A stretch of 64,000 nucleotides of DNA from Dyella sp. 2HG41-7 (GTDB taxonomy: Bacteria; Pseudomonadota; Gammaproteobacteria; Xanthomonadales; Rhodanobacteraceae): contig NZ_JAJEJV010000004.1 of assembly GCF_021390675.1 (NCBI RefSeq), positions 2,480,001-2,544,000 of the forward strand. The letters are read 5' to 3'. Positions 44,337 to 53,409 of this stretch are shown piece after piece (the first letter of the stretch is position 1; each line of letters begins with the position of its first letter). The translations under genes were made by a program, and so were the position numbers. The notes beneath the pieces were generated by a model. The model worked only from the letters and a program-made list of their open reading frames with translations, did no database searches and was not told where the DNA came from.

Positions 44337-45092
44337 ATGAGCAACGACCTCGTCAGCGTGATCATGCCGGTCTACAACGCCGACGCCTGGCTGCAACGCG
44401 CCATCAACTCCGTACTCGTACAAAGCTACACTCGTCTGGAGCTGATCGCCGTCGACGATGGGTCTAGCGATCGCTCACCGGAACTGTTGGCAGCCTTTGC
44501 AGACATCGACGCACGGGTGCGTGTTTTGCGCCAACCGTCCAACGGCGGCGTAGCGGCGGCGCGCAACGCCGGCATCCTTGCCGCGCATGGCGACTATATT
44601 TCGTTTCTCGACGCCGACGACTGGTGGCATCCGGCCAAGTTGGAGCGCCAATTGGTCACGATGCGCAAATCGGATGCCCTGATCAGTTACGCCTCGTACT
44701 GGCGCGTCGCCGAAGATGGCCACGTGCTCAGTAAGGTGACGCCACCTGCCGAAGTGGATTGGCAGGATATGCTCGCGAGCAACTTCATCGGCAATTTGAC
44801 CGGCATGTACGCGCGACGGCTTGGCGACGCGACGTTTCAGCGCATCGGTCATGAGGACTATGTGTTTTGGCTCGAGCAGGTTAGGCGCGCCGGCCGCGCT
44901 GTGTGTGTGGAATCGCCCGAGCCATTGGCGTGGTATCTGGTGCGCGAAAGTTCGCTATCGGCCAATAAATTGCGCGCCGCGTCCTGGCAATGGGATATCT
45001 ATCGCAACGTCGCAAAGCTGGGAATGATGCAATCGGCATACTTTATGGCCCGATACGTGCAACACGCAGTGCTAAAACGTCGCGCCATCTAA
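44337..45092 (+). CDS. Glycosyltransferase family 2
   Basis: A 251-residue GT-A glycosyltransferase. VSVIMPVYNADAWLQRAI, LIAVDDGSSDRSPELL and GYISFLDADDWW-type sequence (here YISFLDADDWWHP) give the nucleotide-binding aspartates and the DXD motif. The length is that of a minimal inverting family 2 enzyme. It is the last gene of the forward block and meets the reverse-strand methyltransferase gene only 18 bases later. No terminator was found in the gap. Confidence 0.9.
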   Translation: MSNDLVSVIMPVYNADAWLQRAINSVLVQSYTRLELIAVDDGSSDRSPELLAAFADIDARVRVLRQPSNGGVAAARNAGILAAHGDYISFLDADDWWHPAKLERQLVTMRKSDALISYASYWRVAEDGHVLSKVTPPAEVDWQDMLASNFIGNLTGMYARRLGDATFQRIGHEDYVFWLEQVRRAGRAVCVESPEPLAWYLVRESSLSANKLRAASWQWDIYRNVAKLGMMQSAYFMARYVQHAVLKRRAI

Positions 45093-45110
45093 ACACACGC
45101 AGGAGCGCTA

Positions 45111-46061
45111 TCAAGCGGCCGCCTTCTCCGACTTGGCGCAAACAATCCACGATTCCGTCGTCGCCAATACTTCGTCCGTCTTTCCACCGAACCGCGCGTC
45201 TACGGCCATTCGCCCGTTGCGCAGCAATTGCAGCGACGGCTCATCGATCGTCGGCTCGGCTGCCAAAATGCTGTGGCGCGCCGATTTGAACAGCGCCAGG
45301 AAATCGTCGTGGCGCAAACGGTTCATGTACATATAGCGATTTCCCGCGTAGCGATCCCACTGCGCGTCGGAATATTGCAGGAAATTAATCGGCGATATCC
45401 GCATATCCGAGTGCGAAAAATGATCGGAGTAATCGACGCGATGAACAAATAATCCGGTATTGCTGATGATCCGATTGCCTTCGAGAAGGATCGCAAACAA
45501 CACGTCGCGCGGAATATGCTCGAATACGTTGAAGGACGTATGAAAATCGATCGCCCCAGCGTCCAGGCCGGTTCGCGTCGCATCGCCGGGCGCGATATAA
45601 ACGATCTGGCAAAGATCGAGCAGATGTTGTAGCTCAAAAACATCCTGACGCTGCAAGTCGAGCAAGGCTTCGAATCGATTTCGATTAAGTCTCGGACCGA
45701 ACAGCACCTGCATTTCCTGAGCGTGGCTGGCGATGTATTGCAGACACTCCTTTGTCAGCTCTTCTTTCATATAGGGATTCAGATCGATGGTCACGACACG
45801 CTTGGCGCCCATCAACCAATACGCCAAGGGAGTCATGGGTACGCGCCCTGTCCCCACTTCAAAAAACGTTCTATCGAATGGATCGCGGCCAAGCTTTTCG
45901 ATTTGTCGCCACGTTTCAATCCCCGCCCTCAACCGCGCCACCGGATTGATACGGCGCAATCCACCGAAATGACGCTGGAGCCAATAGTACGTCGCGTACG
46001 AAGACTCCGACGGCAAACGCGATACCGCGTTTTGAAGTGTTGCTTTGGCCTTCCAATGCAT
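45111..46061 (-). CDS. SAM-dependent methyltransferase-like protein
   Basis: A 316-residue protein with a class I methyltransferase core. FFEVGTGRVPMTPLAYWLMGA is the glycine-rich SAM-binding motif I, VVTIDLNPYM ends strand 2 with the acidic ribose ligand, and FHTSFNVFEHIPRDVL corresponds to motif IV onwards. The C-terminal part has an FSHSDMRISPINFLQY insertion. Methyltransferases of this kind in EPS loci cap or decorate sugars, but the substrate cannot be told from the sequence. It is the last gene of the reverse-strand operon that begins with the Wza homologue at 56421, and starts 25 bases after the flippase stop. Confidence 0.75.
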   Translation of the reverse strand: MHWKAKATLQNAVSRLPSESSYATYYWLQRHFGGLRRINPVARLRAGIETWRQIEKLGRDPFDRTFFEVGTGRVPMTPLAYWLMGAKRVVTIDLNPYMKEELTKECLQYIASHAQEMQVLFGPRLNRNRFEALLDLQRQDVFELQHLLDLCQIVYIAPGDATRTGLDAGAIDFHTSFNVFEHIPRDVLFAILLEGNRIISNTGLFVHRVDYSDHFSHSDMRISPINFLQYSDAQWDRYAGNRYMYMNRLRHDDFLALFKSARHSILAAEPTIDEPSLQLLRNGRMAVDARFGGKTDEVLATTESWIVCAKSEKAAA

Positions 46062-46086
46062 GACAGGACCCCTGTGTCCGCGCCGA

Positions 46087-47634
46087 TCAGGAAGACGCCT
46101 TTGCGGTCGCGCCGTGCAGGCTGCTTAAGCCTCGCATCAACGTGCGCCCCGCAGGACCGAGACGATTGGTAACCATCGTCATCAACTCATAATCTTCGTC
46201 GCTCCAATACCGCACCAGAAAACTCGCGGGCAGGAAAATACCCACGAAGATCAAGCCACCGGCGATAAAGCCGAAACGACTATGGATCACATCCACCACC
46301 AGCCACGCGGTAGCCGTTGCGACCAGTGCGGCGGCAAACAAGCGTGCCATCGGTACAACGGGCAATCGGCCACTGGTGGCTTTGCGCAGATAGAAAATCG
46401 CCAAGCCGAACTCGGCGAAGCGCGTGCCTGCGTAAGTGATCATCGCGCCGGCCAGGCCGAAGCTTGGCACCAGTGCGATGCCGAGCAACGCGTTGACGGC
46501 CAACGCAAGTATCGAGATGCGCACACGATCGTCCTGGCGATCGACGACGATCTGAAAAGCGCCGATGCTGTTGCTGACCAACAGCAACCCGGCAAGCACG
46601 AGCATGGCTTCAATGGTTGGAATCGCCCCGACATAACGGTTGCCGTACATCAAGGTGACGATTTCGGGCGTAGTGACCAGACCGATACCGGCGATGATCA
46701 AACCCATGGCCCAGTAAAACCGCGCCGCCTCCGTAAGCAGGCGCGCGGCCTGCTCCGTGCCGCCCTTGCCGAACGACTTGGCCATATAAGGCAGCAACGT
46801 GGTGGTGAGACCAACGGAAAGTAGTTCGACCGCGCCACGCGTCAGGGTGGTGGCAATGGCGAAAAACCCGACCGCGGTAGACGTCGCGAACGTATTCAGC
46901 AGAAACACTTCGATCGTGCTCGAGCGCAGCGAAATCAGCAAGACCAGCGCCGCTGTCAAACGCAGATGCCGCGTGAGCCGCTTGCTGACGTCCTCCGGAA
47001 TGGGGCCCTTGGAAAACGGCCTGCAATACCGATGAAAGGCGAGTCGATTGATCAAGTTCAGCATCAGGCACGCTACGGCAAACAGCGCGAAGAACGACAC
47101 CATATCCGCGTGCGCCATGGTCGCCGCGGTAATCAGGGCGACATTGATCACGCCGGAAAGCACGGTCGCAATCGATACGGGCTCGAAACTCTCCTGCCCT
47201 TTTTCGATACCCACCAGCATGGCGTAGTTTGCTTTGGAAACGACTGCGACAATCACCAGGACAATAATCGGCCAAAGCGGTTGCTGCCATTCGGAGGGGC
47301 GAATCATCAGCACCGAGGCGACGAACAGCACCACGACGATAAGCGAACTCAGATTCTGGTATCGACTCAATCGATAAGCGATATGCGACGCCAGATCGGG
47401 CCTACTTGCCCCATCCGCCTCGGCGATAAACTTCGTCGACGACGTCGTCAACGCATGATTGCTGCAAGTCATCAACCAACCGCTCAACCAGACGGTAAAG
47501 GCGTACCGACCGAAGTTCGCCGGACCGAGCGTGCGCGCGATCCAGATGCTGACGACCAGACCCAACGCGTATTCGACGTAGGTGGAAACCGAGACCAGGG
47601 TGACGCTTCGCAATACCGCTAATCGCTGCTTCAT
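46087..47634 (-). CDS. Wzx-type polysaccharide flippase
   Basis: A 515-residue multidrug/oligosaccharidyl-lipid/polysaccharide exporter with about twelve to fourteen hydrophobic helices. VTLVSVSTYVEYALGLVVSI begins the first helix, and ARTLGPANFGRYAFTVWLSG is the typical loop of Wzx/RfbX proteins. It should flip undecaprenyl-linked EPS units across the inner membrane. ATG 47634 is chosen because the longer frame to 47763 overlaps the upstream gene; the start overlaps that gene's stop (ATGA). Confidence 0.9.
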   Translation of the reverse strand: MKQRLAVLRSVTLVSVSTYVEYALGLVVSIWIARTLGPANFGRYAFTVWLSGWLMTCSNHALTTSSTKFIAEADGASRPDLASHIAYRLSRYQNLSSLIVVVLFVASVLMIRPSEWQQPLWPIIVLVIVAVVSKANYAMLVGIEKGQESFEPVSIATVLSGVINVALITAATMAHADMVSFFALFAVACLMLNLINRLAFHRYCRPFSKGPIPEDVSKRLTRHLRLTAALVLLISLRSSTIEVFLLNTFATSTAVGFFAIATTLTRGAVELLSVGLTTTLLPYMAKSFGKGGTEQAARLLTEAARFYWAMGLIIAGIGLVTTPEIVTLMYGNRYVGAIPTIEAMLVLAGLLLVSNSIGAFQIVVDRQDDRVRISILALAVNALLGIALVPSFGLAGAMITYAGTRFAEFGLAIFYLRKATSGRLPVVPMARLFAAALVATATAWLVVDVIHSRFGFIAGGLIFVGIFLPASFLVRYWSDEDYELMTMVTNRLGPAGRTLMRGLSSLHGATAKASS

Positions 47635-49325
47635 GGCGTCACGCTTTTGGCCAATGTCGAGGTTGCGCCGCTGCCAGCCGGCTGCCGGATCAACCACGCG
47701 ACGACGCCGCTGCCGCGATTGTTCCAATTGAATCGCCGCAAGGGATCGGCAGCTTTTGCGCACTCGATGTTGTAAGACGACGCCAGCGCGTCAAGCCGAT
47801 GTTTCAATGCCGCGCTTTGCTTGGGATCTTGTTCGAAGTAATACGCCGCGGCGACCGGCAATGCGATCTCAACCGTATGCGCGTCGCTATACCAGCCGTC
47901 CGTTTCCTCGATATGCGACAGTGCTTTGGTGTCCGCATGCGACGACGACCAGTACCAAGCAATCTGGCCATCCGGTCCGGAACACGGATTGCGCCAGTCG
48001 TGTTCGAAATGCAGCAGCTCCGGTTTGATCCAGCCGTATTGCTCCAAATAACGACCAAATCCGGTGATCATGGTCGGAATGCGCGAATCGCCGGTAACCA
48101 GCCACGCGTGCCATAAACCATCGACGATATTTTCCGTCATCCATGGCGACGTGCCGCGAACGTCTTTCGACGGATTCCACGTATCGTCTTCGTGAACGTC
48201 CCAACTGTTGCGCCAAGAACCATCGTTGCCCAGACCGTCCGGATTGCTGCGTTGATGGTCATAGAGCCACCCGATGCGATCGTTGACGCGCTCCAGATAA
48301 CGGTGATCGCCTGTCAACTCATAGGCGCTGACGGTCTCAAGCAAGCCCAGACCCGTCATGCGCTCGGTGAAGTGTTGCGACGGAGCGGTATAAGGTCCCG
48401 GCTCGTTGCCCCAGCCGCCGTTCTTCCACAGCGTCATCATTTTATCGACGGTTTCAAGATCGTGTTCGCTGTCGTCGCCCGTTAGCGCGAGCGCTAGCAA
48501 AATAGGCTCGACATAAACGTATTTCACGTCGCACGGTTTTTTGTTGTAAGTCCATCCGCCGGCGCAAAACGGGCTTATCGCCAAGCCATCCCGGCGGATG
48601 TACTTCATATAAAAGTGATAACTGAGGTCGGCCGCCTGCAGATAATCAAAACGACCCGTGCGGATATAGGCTTTGAAAAGCGTCGACGGCCGGTCGAACA
48701 GCCATGCCGTCGGATCGTTTACCGGCAACGGCTTGGCCCATTCGAATTGCGTCGAAACGTAATTGGCGTAAGCCTCATTCGGCGGCGCCGGAATCTGAGG
48801 ACCGGCAATCAACGAATTGCACAGCCATACGGGACTCAACGTCGCCAACGCCGCAGCAACCTTCAAACCGTGTTCGCCCACGACCAGGCCGTTCGCATAT
48901 GGCCAGCCAGGCAGATCCTGTTGTCGAGGCTTGCCGATAGAAAAATAAAACGTTTGCGCAGCGTCGCCCGGGTGCGCATGAAATTGTGCGCGTACTGCAC
49001 GAATGCTGTCGTCTTTGGCATACCACAGCAAGGTCGTTTGCACGGCCGCAGGCACTTCGGCGCCACTCTCATCGAGAATGCGCAATTGATGTGGGTCGCG
49101 CAATACGCCGGGCGAAAAAGGAATCCCGACGGACACGAGCACATCATCGTCCTTGCCAGCATTCCGCTGCACGACAATCCGTTGATCCGGCGTTGTGTCC
49201 ACTGGCGCTTTGTGCGGAGCCGCTGCTACATGGCGCGCACCGGCAGCGAACGATGTACCGCTTGTCAGAATGATCGCCATACCCATCATGACCAAGGTCA
49301 AGCAGCGGCGAGCAGGCACGATCAT
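47631..49325 (-). CDS. Secreted glycan lyase/hydrolase-like protein (YetA/PcRGLX-like)
   Basis: A 564-residue exported protein. From ATG 49325 a normal Sec signal peptide (MIVPARRCLTLVMMG to SFAAG) follows a GGGAG ribosome binding site; ATG 49376 is an alternative. The N-terminal domain, with LRILDESGAEVPAAVQ and KDDSIRAVRAQFHAH, resembles the beta-sandwich of YetA/exo-rhamnogalacturonan lyase-like proteins. The rest is helical with aromatic clusters (HFYMKYIRRDG, GGWGNEPGPY, WSSSHADTKALSHIEETDGWY), like an (alpha/alpha)6 barrel of polysaccharide lyases and unsaturated glucuronyl hydrolases. It probably trims or recycles the EPS in the periplasm, as lyases do in alginate and similar loci (inference). 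Confidence 0.7.
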   Translation of the reverse strand: MIVPARRCLTLVMMGMAIILTSGTSFAAGARHVAAAPHKAPVDTTPDQRIVVQRNAGKDDDVLVSVGIPFSPGVLRDPHQLRILDESGAEVPAAVQTTLLWYAKDDSIRAVRAQFHAHPGDAAQTFYFSIGKPRQQDLPGWPYANGLVVGEHGLKVAAALATLSPVWLCNSLIAGPQIPAPPNEAYANYVSTQFEWAKPLPVNDPTAWLFDRPSTLFKAYIRTGRFDYLQAADLSYHFYMKYIRRDGLAISPFCAGGWTYNKKPCDVKYVYVEPILLALALTGDDSEHDLETVDKMMTLWKNGGWGNEPGPYTAPSQHFTERMTGLGLLETVSAYELTGDHRYLERVNDRIGWLYDHQRSNPDGLGNDGSWRNSWDVHEDDTWNPSKDVRGTSPWMTENIVDGLWHAWLVTGDSRIPTMITGFGRYLEQYGWIKPELLHFEHDWRNPCSGPDGQIAWYWSSSHADTKALSHIEETDGWYSDAHTVEIALPVAAAYYFEQDPKQSAALKHRLDALASSYNIECAKAADPLRRFNWNNRGSGVVAWLIRQPAGSGATSTLAKSVTP

Positions 49326-49376
49326 CGCTCCCGGTTCGAACCGCGCCGCGATGGCCATTGATCGCACTGTATCCAT

Positions 49377-50381
49377 TCAAGCCACCGATGAAAGCGGCGC
49401 ACGCCGGTACAGCAGCTGCTGCTCCCAGCGCAGCGCCGTCTCGACGATAAAATCCAGATCGTCGTAATGCGGCTGCCAGTGCATCACGTGTTTGAGTCGG
49501 TCGCTACAGGCGATCAGCCTGGGAATGTCGCCAGGACGACGCGGCAGCTCGATGACGTTAAGCGGCTTGCCACCTACCCGCGCGACCGCGTTAATCACTT
49601 CGCGCACGCTGTAGCCATGCCCATAGCCGCAATTCAGCGTTAGCGAATGGCCGCCACCGCGCAAATAATCGAGCGCGCATAAATGCGCAGCCGCAAGATC
49701 GTCAACATGGATATAGTCGCGAATACCCGTGCCATCCGGCGTGTCGTAATCGGTGCCAAAAATCGACAAACTTTCACGGAGTCCCACAGCATGCTCGCAG
49801 CACACCTTGATCAGCAGCGTCGCGTTCGGCGTGGAATGGCCGATACGCCCCTCCGGATCGCAACCGGCCACATTGAAATAGCGAAGAATCACATGCCGCA
49901 TCGCGCCGGTGGCGCTGTGATCGCGTAGCATGGTCTCGGACATCAACTTGGATGTCCCATAGGGATTGATCGGACGGGTCGGCGTGTCTTCATCGGCGAC
50001 GCCGTTGTCTGTGACGCCGTAGACGGCCGCTGTGGACGAGAAAATGAAATTTTCAATGCCCGCGTCCGCGCAGCAGGCAAGCAAGTTGCGCGTATTGCAA
50101 GTGTTGTTGCCGTAGTATTTAAGCGGATCGCAAACGGATTCGGGCACCACGGTGTGCGCTGCAAAATGCAGCACCGCATCCACGTGATGGACCGCCATCA
50201 CATGGCTGACTAAACCTTGGTCGCCGACATTCCCGATCACCAATTCGGCGCCCCGCACGGCTTCGCGAAAACCGGTGCTTAGATTGTCGATCACGACGAC
50301 ATGTTCGCCCCGCGCCACCAATTGCTGGACAACATGACTGCCGATATAGCCGGCGCCGCCGGTAACCAAGACTGTATTCAT
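49377..50381 (-). CDS. galE: UDP-glucose 4-epimerase
   Basis: A 334-residue extended short-chain dehydrogenase. The NAD motif VTGGAGYIGSHVVQQLV, IDNLSTGFREAV, HFAAHTVVPESV, FSSTAAVYG, the catalytic YGTSKLMSE (YxxxK), RYFNVAGCDPEGRIG and TGIRDYIHVDDLA are all diagnostic of GalE. It interconverts UDP-glucose and UDP-galactose for EPS synthesis. Its start overlaps the stop of the upstream hydrolase (ATGA); the secreted lyase follows after about 50 bases. Confidence 0.93.
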   Translation of the reverse strand: MNTVLVTGGAGYIGSHVVQQLVARGEHVVVIDNLSTGFREAVRGAELVIGNVGDQGLVSHVMAVHHVDAVLHFAAHTVVPESVCDPLKYYGNNTCNTRNLLACCADAGIENFIFSSTAAVYGVTDNGVADEDTPTRPINPYGTSKLMSETMLRDHSATGAMRHVILRYFNVAGCDPEGRIGHSTPNATLLIKVCCEHAVGLRESLSIFGTDYDTPDGTGIRDYIHVDDLAAAHLCALDYLRGGGHSLTLNCGYGHGYSVREVINAVARVGGKPLNVIELPRRPGDIPRLIACSDRLKHVMHWQPHYDDLDFIVETALRWEQQLLYRRAPLSSVA

Positions 50382-51202
50382 GACGACCCATCCGCTGTGA
50401 CGGGAAAATTCTGGGAAAGCCAATGCTCGACGCTGTCCAGCAGACGACTGCGATCGCCGGCGAAGATGTACGTGTGATCGGCTTCCTTCAGAAAACGCGT
50501 AAAAACGTCGGGATGCCGCACGACCCGACCGAAACATTCGCGAAACTGCCGCGCATGATTGAAATACTGGCTGATGCCGCCGCTATAGATCAGACACAAC
50601 TTGAGTCCGCGTTCGAGCATGCCGGCGAAATCGGCCCGTACGACCGCTTGCGGCAAGGGCGCCACCGTAAAGGCAGGCTCCGCGCTACCGGCCTGCTGCG
50701 CGTTACGACGCGAAAGCATGCGCACCCAACGTTTCACGTCCAACACTCGCGGAACGTAATAGCGCAGCCGATAGCCCAGCGTGCGGTAGGCATAGCCGTC
50801 GAGAAACACCGCGCCGACGACATGGGGATCGGTGCACGCCACCATATGCGCGCTTTGCGAACCGGAGCAAAGCCCAATCAACACGAATTGCTTGCACGCC
50901 GTCTGCTCGCCGAGCAACGTCATGGCATCGGCGACGTCGGCGCAAATTTGCTGCTTGCGCGTCTGTGATTCGCCGCTGGAAGCACTATCGCCGATCGTCG
51001 AAAGATCGAAGCGCAACGTGGGATAACCGTACGCATTCAGTCGTCGAGTCATCTCGACGTGAAGTCGAAACGGACCGATCCGGTGCACCAACCCGGCATT
51101 CAGCACGATCACGCCCACCGTCTTGGGCTCGGTCGACGGCGGCAATCCCGCGATGCCGACCAAATGCCGCGCACGTCCAAAGCGGAAGGCTTGTTCCTCC
51201 AT
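50378..51202 (-). CDS. Alpha/beta hydrolase, exosortase A-associated type 1 (TIGR03100-like)
   Basis: A 274-residue alpha/beta hydrolase. GVIVLNAGLVHRIGPFRLHVEM, LNAYGYPTLRFDLSTIGDS and FVLIGLCSGSQSAHMVA (the nucleophile elbow GLCSGS) match the hydrolases that accompany exosortase A EPS loci. The catalytic acid and histidine are likely in YSGG and EADHTYIF. In those loci the hydrolases sit near an acyl carrier protein and an acyl ligase, so they may act as acyltransferases or thioesterases on carrier-bound groups (inference). ATG 51202 overlaps the stop of the second hydrolase. Confidence 0.85.
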   Translation of the reverse strand: MEEQAFRFGRARHLVGIAGLPPSTEPKTVGVIVLNAGLVHRIGPFRLHVEMTRRLNAYGYPTLRFDLSTIGDSASSGESQTRKQQICADVADAMTLLGEQTACKQFVLIGLCSGSQSAHMVACTDPHVVGAVFLDGYAYRTLGYRLRYYVPRVLDVKRWVRMLSRRNAQQAGSAEPAFTVAPLPQAVVRADFAGMLERGLKLCLIYSGGISQYFNHARQFRECFGRVVRHPDVFTRFLKEADHTYIFAGDRSRLLDSVEHWLSQNFPVTADGSS

Positions 51203-51984
51203 CACGCCGCCTCCCGCACGTGCTGCGTCACGGCTTGAATCAGCGGATGCGAGAGAATCGCCACCTCGAGCCGGCGTGAGTCGTTCCAAGGCGTGTGAAT
51301 ATCCAGCGACCGGGTCATCGCGGCGTCGACCATAAAACCGTTCAAGCGACGCGGCGCATCGGGCGAAAGCGAGTCGAGCAGAAGCGTCGGCACGGTCGGG
51401 CCGTCGACATGCATAGTCGTGATCTGCTGGCGAAGCCGTTCGCTGATTGCAAAGCCAAGCCATTGCGCGGCAGCGTCGGCGGCTTCGCGCGGCACCATAA
51501 AGCGCTTGTCGTCGAAGCACAGCGCCGATTGCATGATGTCGAGCTGCGCGGCGTACGTGCGGCCGTCCAAGACGGGGTCCCATGCCACCACACCGGCAAA
51601 GCGGGCTTGCAACGCCGCGGCCAGCGCAATGCTTCCGCCCAAGCGCGCGCCAAACGCAAACACGCGATCGGCGCCGCTACGCGCGCGCAACTCGTCGGCC
51701 GCCACAACGGTGTCGGCCAGACAACGCTGCCAGTCCATATCCACGCTGTCCCCAGCCGAATCGCCCGTGCCGTAATAGTCGAAACGCAAAACGGCGATGC
51801 CCTCGGTCGCCAGCGCCTGCGCCAACTGCCGATACAGGCGATGGCATCGAATCTGGTCCTGGCCAAACGGCGGACACAACAGCACCGCCTTCCGCGCCGT
51901 CGCGCCGGATGCATGGAATAAACCAAACAGCGCACGCTCAGGCCCGAAGAAAAACGGCAACTCGGCCTCGTTACGCGCGCTCAT
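51202..51984 (-). CDS. Alpha/beta hydrolase, exosortase A-associated type 2 (TIGR03101-like)
   Basis: A 260-residue alpha/beta hydrolase. KAVLLCPPFGQDQIRCHRLYRQ, IAVLRFDYYGTGDSAGDS and VFAFGARLGGSIAL (where the usual GxSxG nucleophile elbow reads GARLGG) are the recognisable parts; the YYGTGDSAGD motif is typical of the second exosortase A-associated hydrolase. The elbow has Arg in place of the nucleophilic serine, so it may be catalytically altered. It pairs with the downstream hydrolase, each overlapping by a few bases, and it overlaps the beta-barrel gene stop. Confidence 0.85.
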   Translation of the reverse strand: MSARNEAELPFFFGPERALFGLFHASGATARKAVLLCPPFGQDQIRCHRLYRQLAQALATEGIAVLRFDYYGTGDSAGDSVDMDWQRCLADTVVAADELRARSGADRVFAFGARLGGSIALAAALQARFAGVVAWDPVLDGRTYAAQLDIMQSALCFDDKRFMVPREAADAAAQWLGFAISERLRQQITTMHVDGPTVPTLLLDSLSPDAPRRLNGFMVDAAMTRSLDIHTPWNDSRRLEVAILSHPLIQAVTQHVREAA

Positions 51985-53351
51985 CGCCGGAATACCACGC
52001 TAAAGAACACTTCGTTCTCGTGATAACTCTGCGCGACCGCATCGCTATTTCGGATCTGACGAATATAGGAGACGTGCCAGCTCCAATGCGGCGTCATCTG
52101 ATGTCCAAGATCGACGCCGTAGCGATAAGTTTTGTCGGTACGCACAAACGACGTGTATTTCAATTTCTCTGCATTGATAAAGCCGGTAAGCGCCGTGTTG
52201 GGCGTCAGGCGATAATTGAGACTGATCGTGCCGCCGCGCGTGGATTGATCGAACGTTGGATTATTCAGATACCCGAGCTTGTCGTACGACGGTGTCACCG
52301 ACAATTGAAGACGTTCGTCGTGATACGTATAGGTCGCCTGAAGCGTCCGCTCCAGGTAAACCTCCGAATCGATCACCAGATTGCCCGTGCTGATGCCGCC
52401 GCCGGGGTTGTAGAGGAAATCGGTCGGATTTTCGTCCAGCACATTGACGACGCTTTGCCCTGGCTGCAGAAACATGTCTTGCGCGGCGTCCGAAAACTGA
52501 TATGCGCCGTAAGCAGTCAACGATTGATGTGGACTGAATTGCCACTGCACATTGACCTTACCCATGGGCTTGGAGTCGCCGTGCGCATGATCGAAGTCGA
52601 TCCGCGACCAGCCGCCCAACACATCGATATCGAGGTGCGCCAACGTACTCGTATATCGCGCATACGCCTCGTCGCGCGTGTAGTTGGGAGTCGGAATCGT
52701 TTCGGAGACGCCATCGACCGATTCGACAGAAAAGCCGTTGTCGAATCTCACCCGCTCCGATTCGGCATTCAGCGAAAGCGTATCGGTGGGATTGAGGTCG
52801 CGAAACAAGCGAAACGCCGCCGAGCCCCGGCTCGAATTGAAATCCTTAACCTTCGACGCGTAACTGTTGAGATAGTGCAGCTCTACCTGCGCGCGCATGA
52901 CGGTACCGAACTGCAAATGCAAAGTCGGACCGAGCGACAGCACATTGGTCTGCTGCCGGTTGTTCGGCGCATTGCTTGCCAACGAATCGACGGGCTCGAC
53001 GCCGGCATAATCCTCGACGGTAAAGTCCAAACGCTTCGGCAGCACGGTCCAATTGGCCTGTCCTGCCAATTGTGTCTGCGTCTGATTGGCGAACTGATTT
53101 CCCAGGTAATCGTTGTACTGAAAAGTGCCGCTTACGTTGGCCTGCAATATCGAACCCAACTGCGAATAGCTGAAGTTGAAGCCGGGCGTAAAAACGTTCT
53201 GGCTGACTGGGTTGTTGTCGCTCAACGTAATGTTGTCGCTGTGCTCGATGCTTCCAAAGATCGAGTAATTGAACTGCGACGCCCACAGCGCACCCGGCAC
53301 AGCGGCAAGCGCAAGCGTCATAGCGCGAGCGAGCGTGATGGATGCCGGCAT
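51981..53351 (-). CDS. EPS outer-membrane beta-barrel protein (TIGR03016-like)
   Basis: A 456-residue outer-membrane protein. A signal peptide ends at about residue 24 (LWAS). The remainder alternates polar and hydrophobic residues with many aromatic girdle positions, for instance VSGTFQYNDYLGNQF, LHYLNSYASKVKDFN, TLQATYTYHDERLQLSV and GGTISLNYRLTPNTALTGFI, as in an 18- to 22-strand barrel. It matches in size, composition and context the PEP-CTERM-associated outer-membrane barrels. It probably serves as the outer-membrane exit channel for the EPS together with the Wza-like protein. The final residues (VVFRR) end in Arg rather than the usual aromatic. Confidence 0.82.
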   Translation of the reverse strand: MPASITLARAMTLALAAVPGALWASQFNYSIFGSIEHSDNITLSDNNPVSQNVFTPGFNFSYSQLGSILQANVSGTFQYNDYLGNQFANQTQTQLAGQANWTVLPKRLDFTVEDYAGVEPVDSLASNAPNNRQQTNVLSLGPTLHLQFGTVMRAQVELHYLNSYASKVKDFNSSRGSAAFRLFRDLNPTDTLSLNAESERVRFDNGFSVESVDGVSETIPTPNYTRDEAYARYTSTLAHLDIDVLGGWSRIDFDHAHGDSKPMGKVNVQWQFSPHQSLTAYGAYQFSDAAQDMFLQPGQSVVNVLDENPTDFLYNPGGGISTGNLVIDSEVYLERTLQATYTYHDERLQLSVTPSYDKLGYLNNPTFDQSTRGGTISLNYRLTPNTALTGFINAEKLKYTSFVRTDKTYRYGVDLGHQMTPHWSWHVSYIRQIRNSDAVAQSYHENEVFFSVVFRR

Positions 53352-53409
53352 GTTTTCCCTCCGGTGATTGCGGTCCGTTGAATACGCTGGAAGTCAGTCG
53401 CGCGTGGTG

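Noticed and set aside
51582-53381. 599-codon open frame on the forward strand
   Set aside because: It is antisense to the beta-barrel and hydrolase genes, which have signal peptides, family motifs and coupled starts. The frame has Arg/Ala-rich composition without domain motifs and arises from high GC content.
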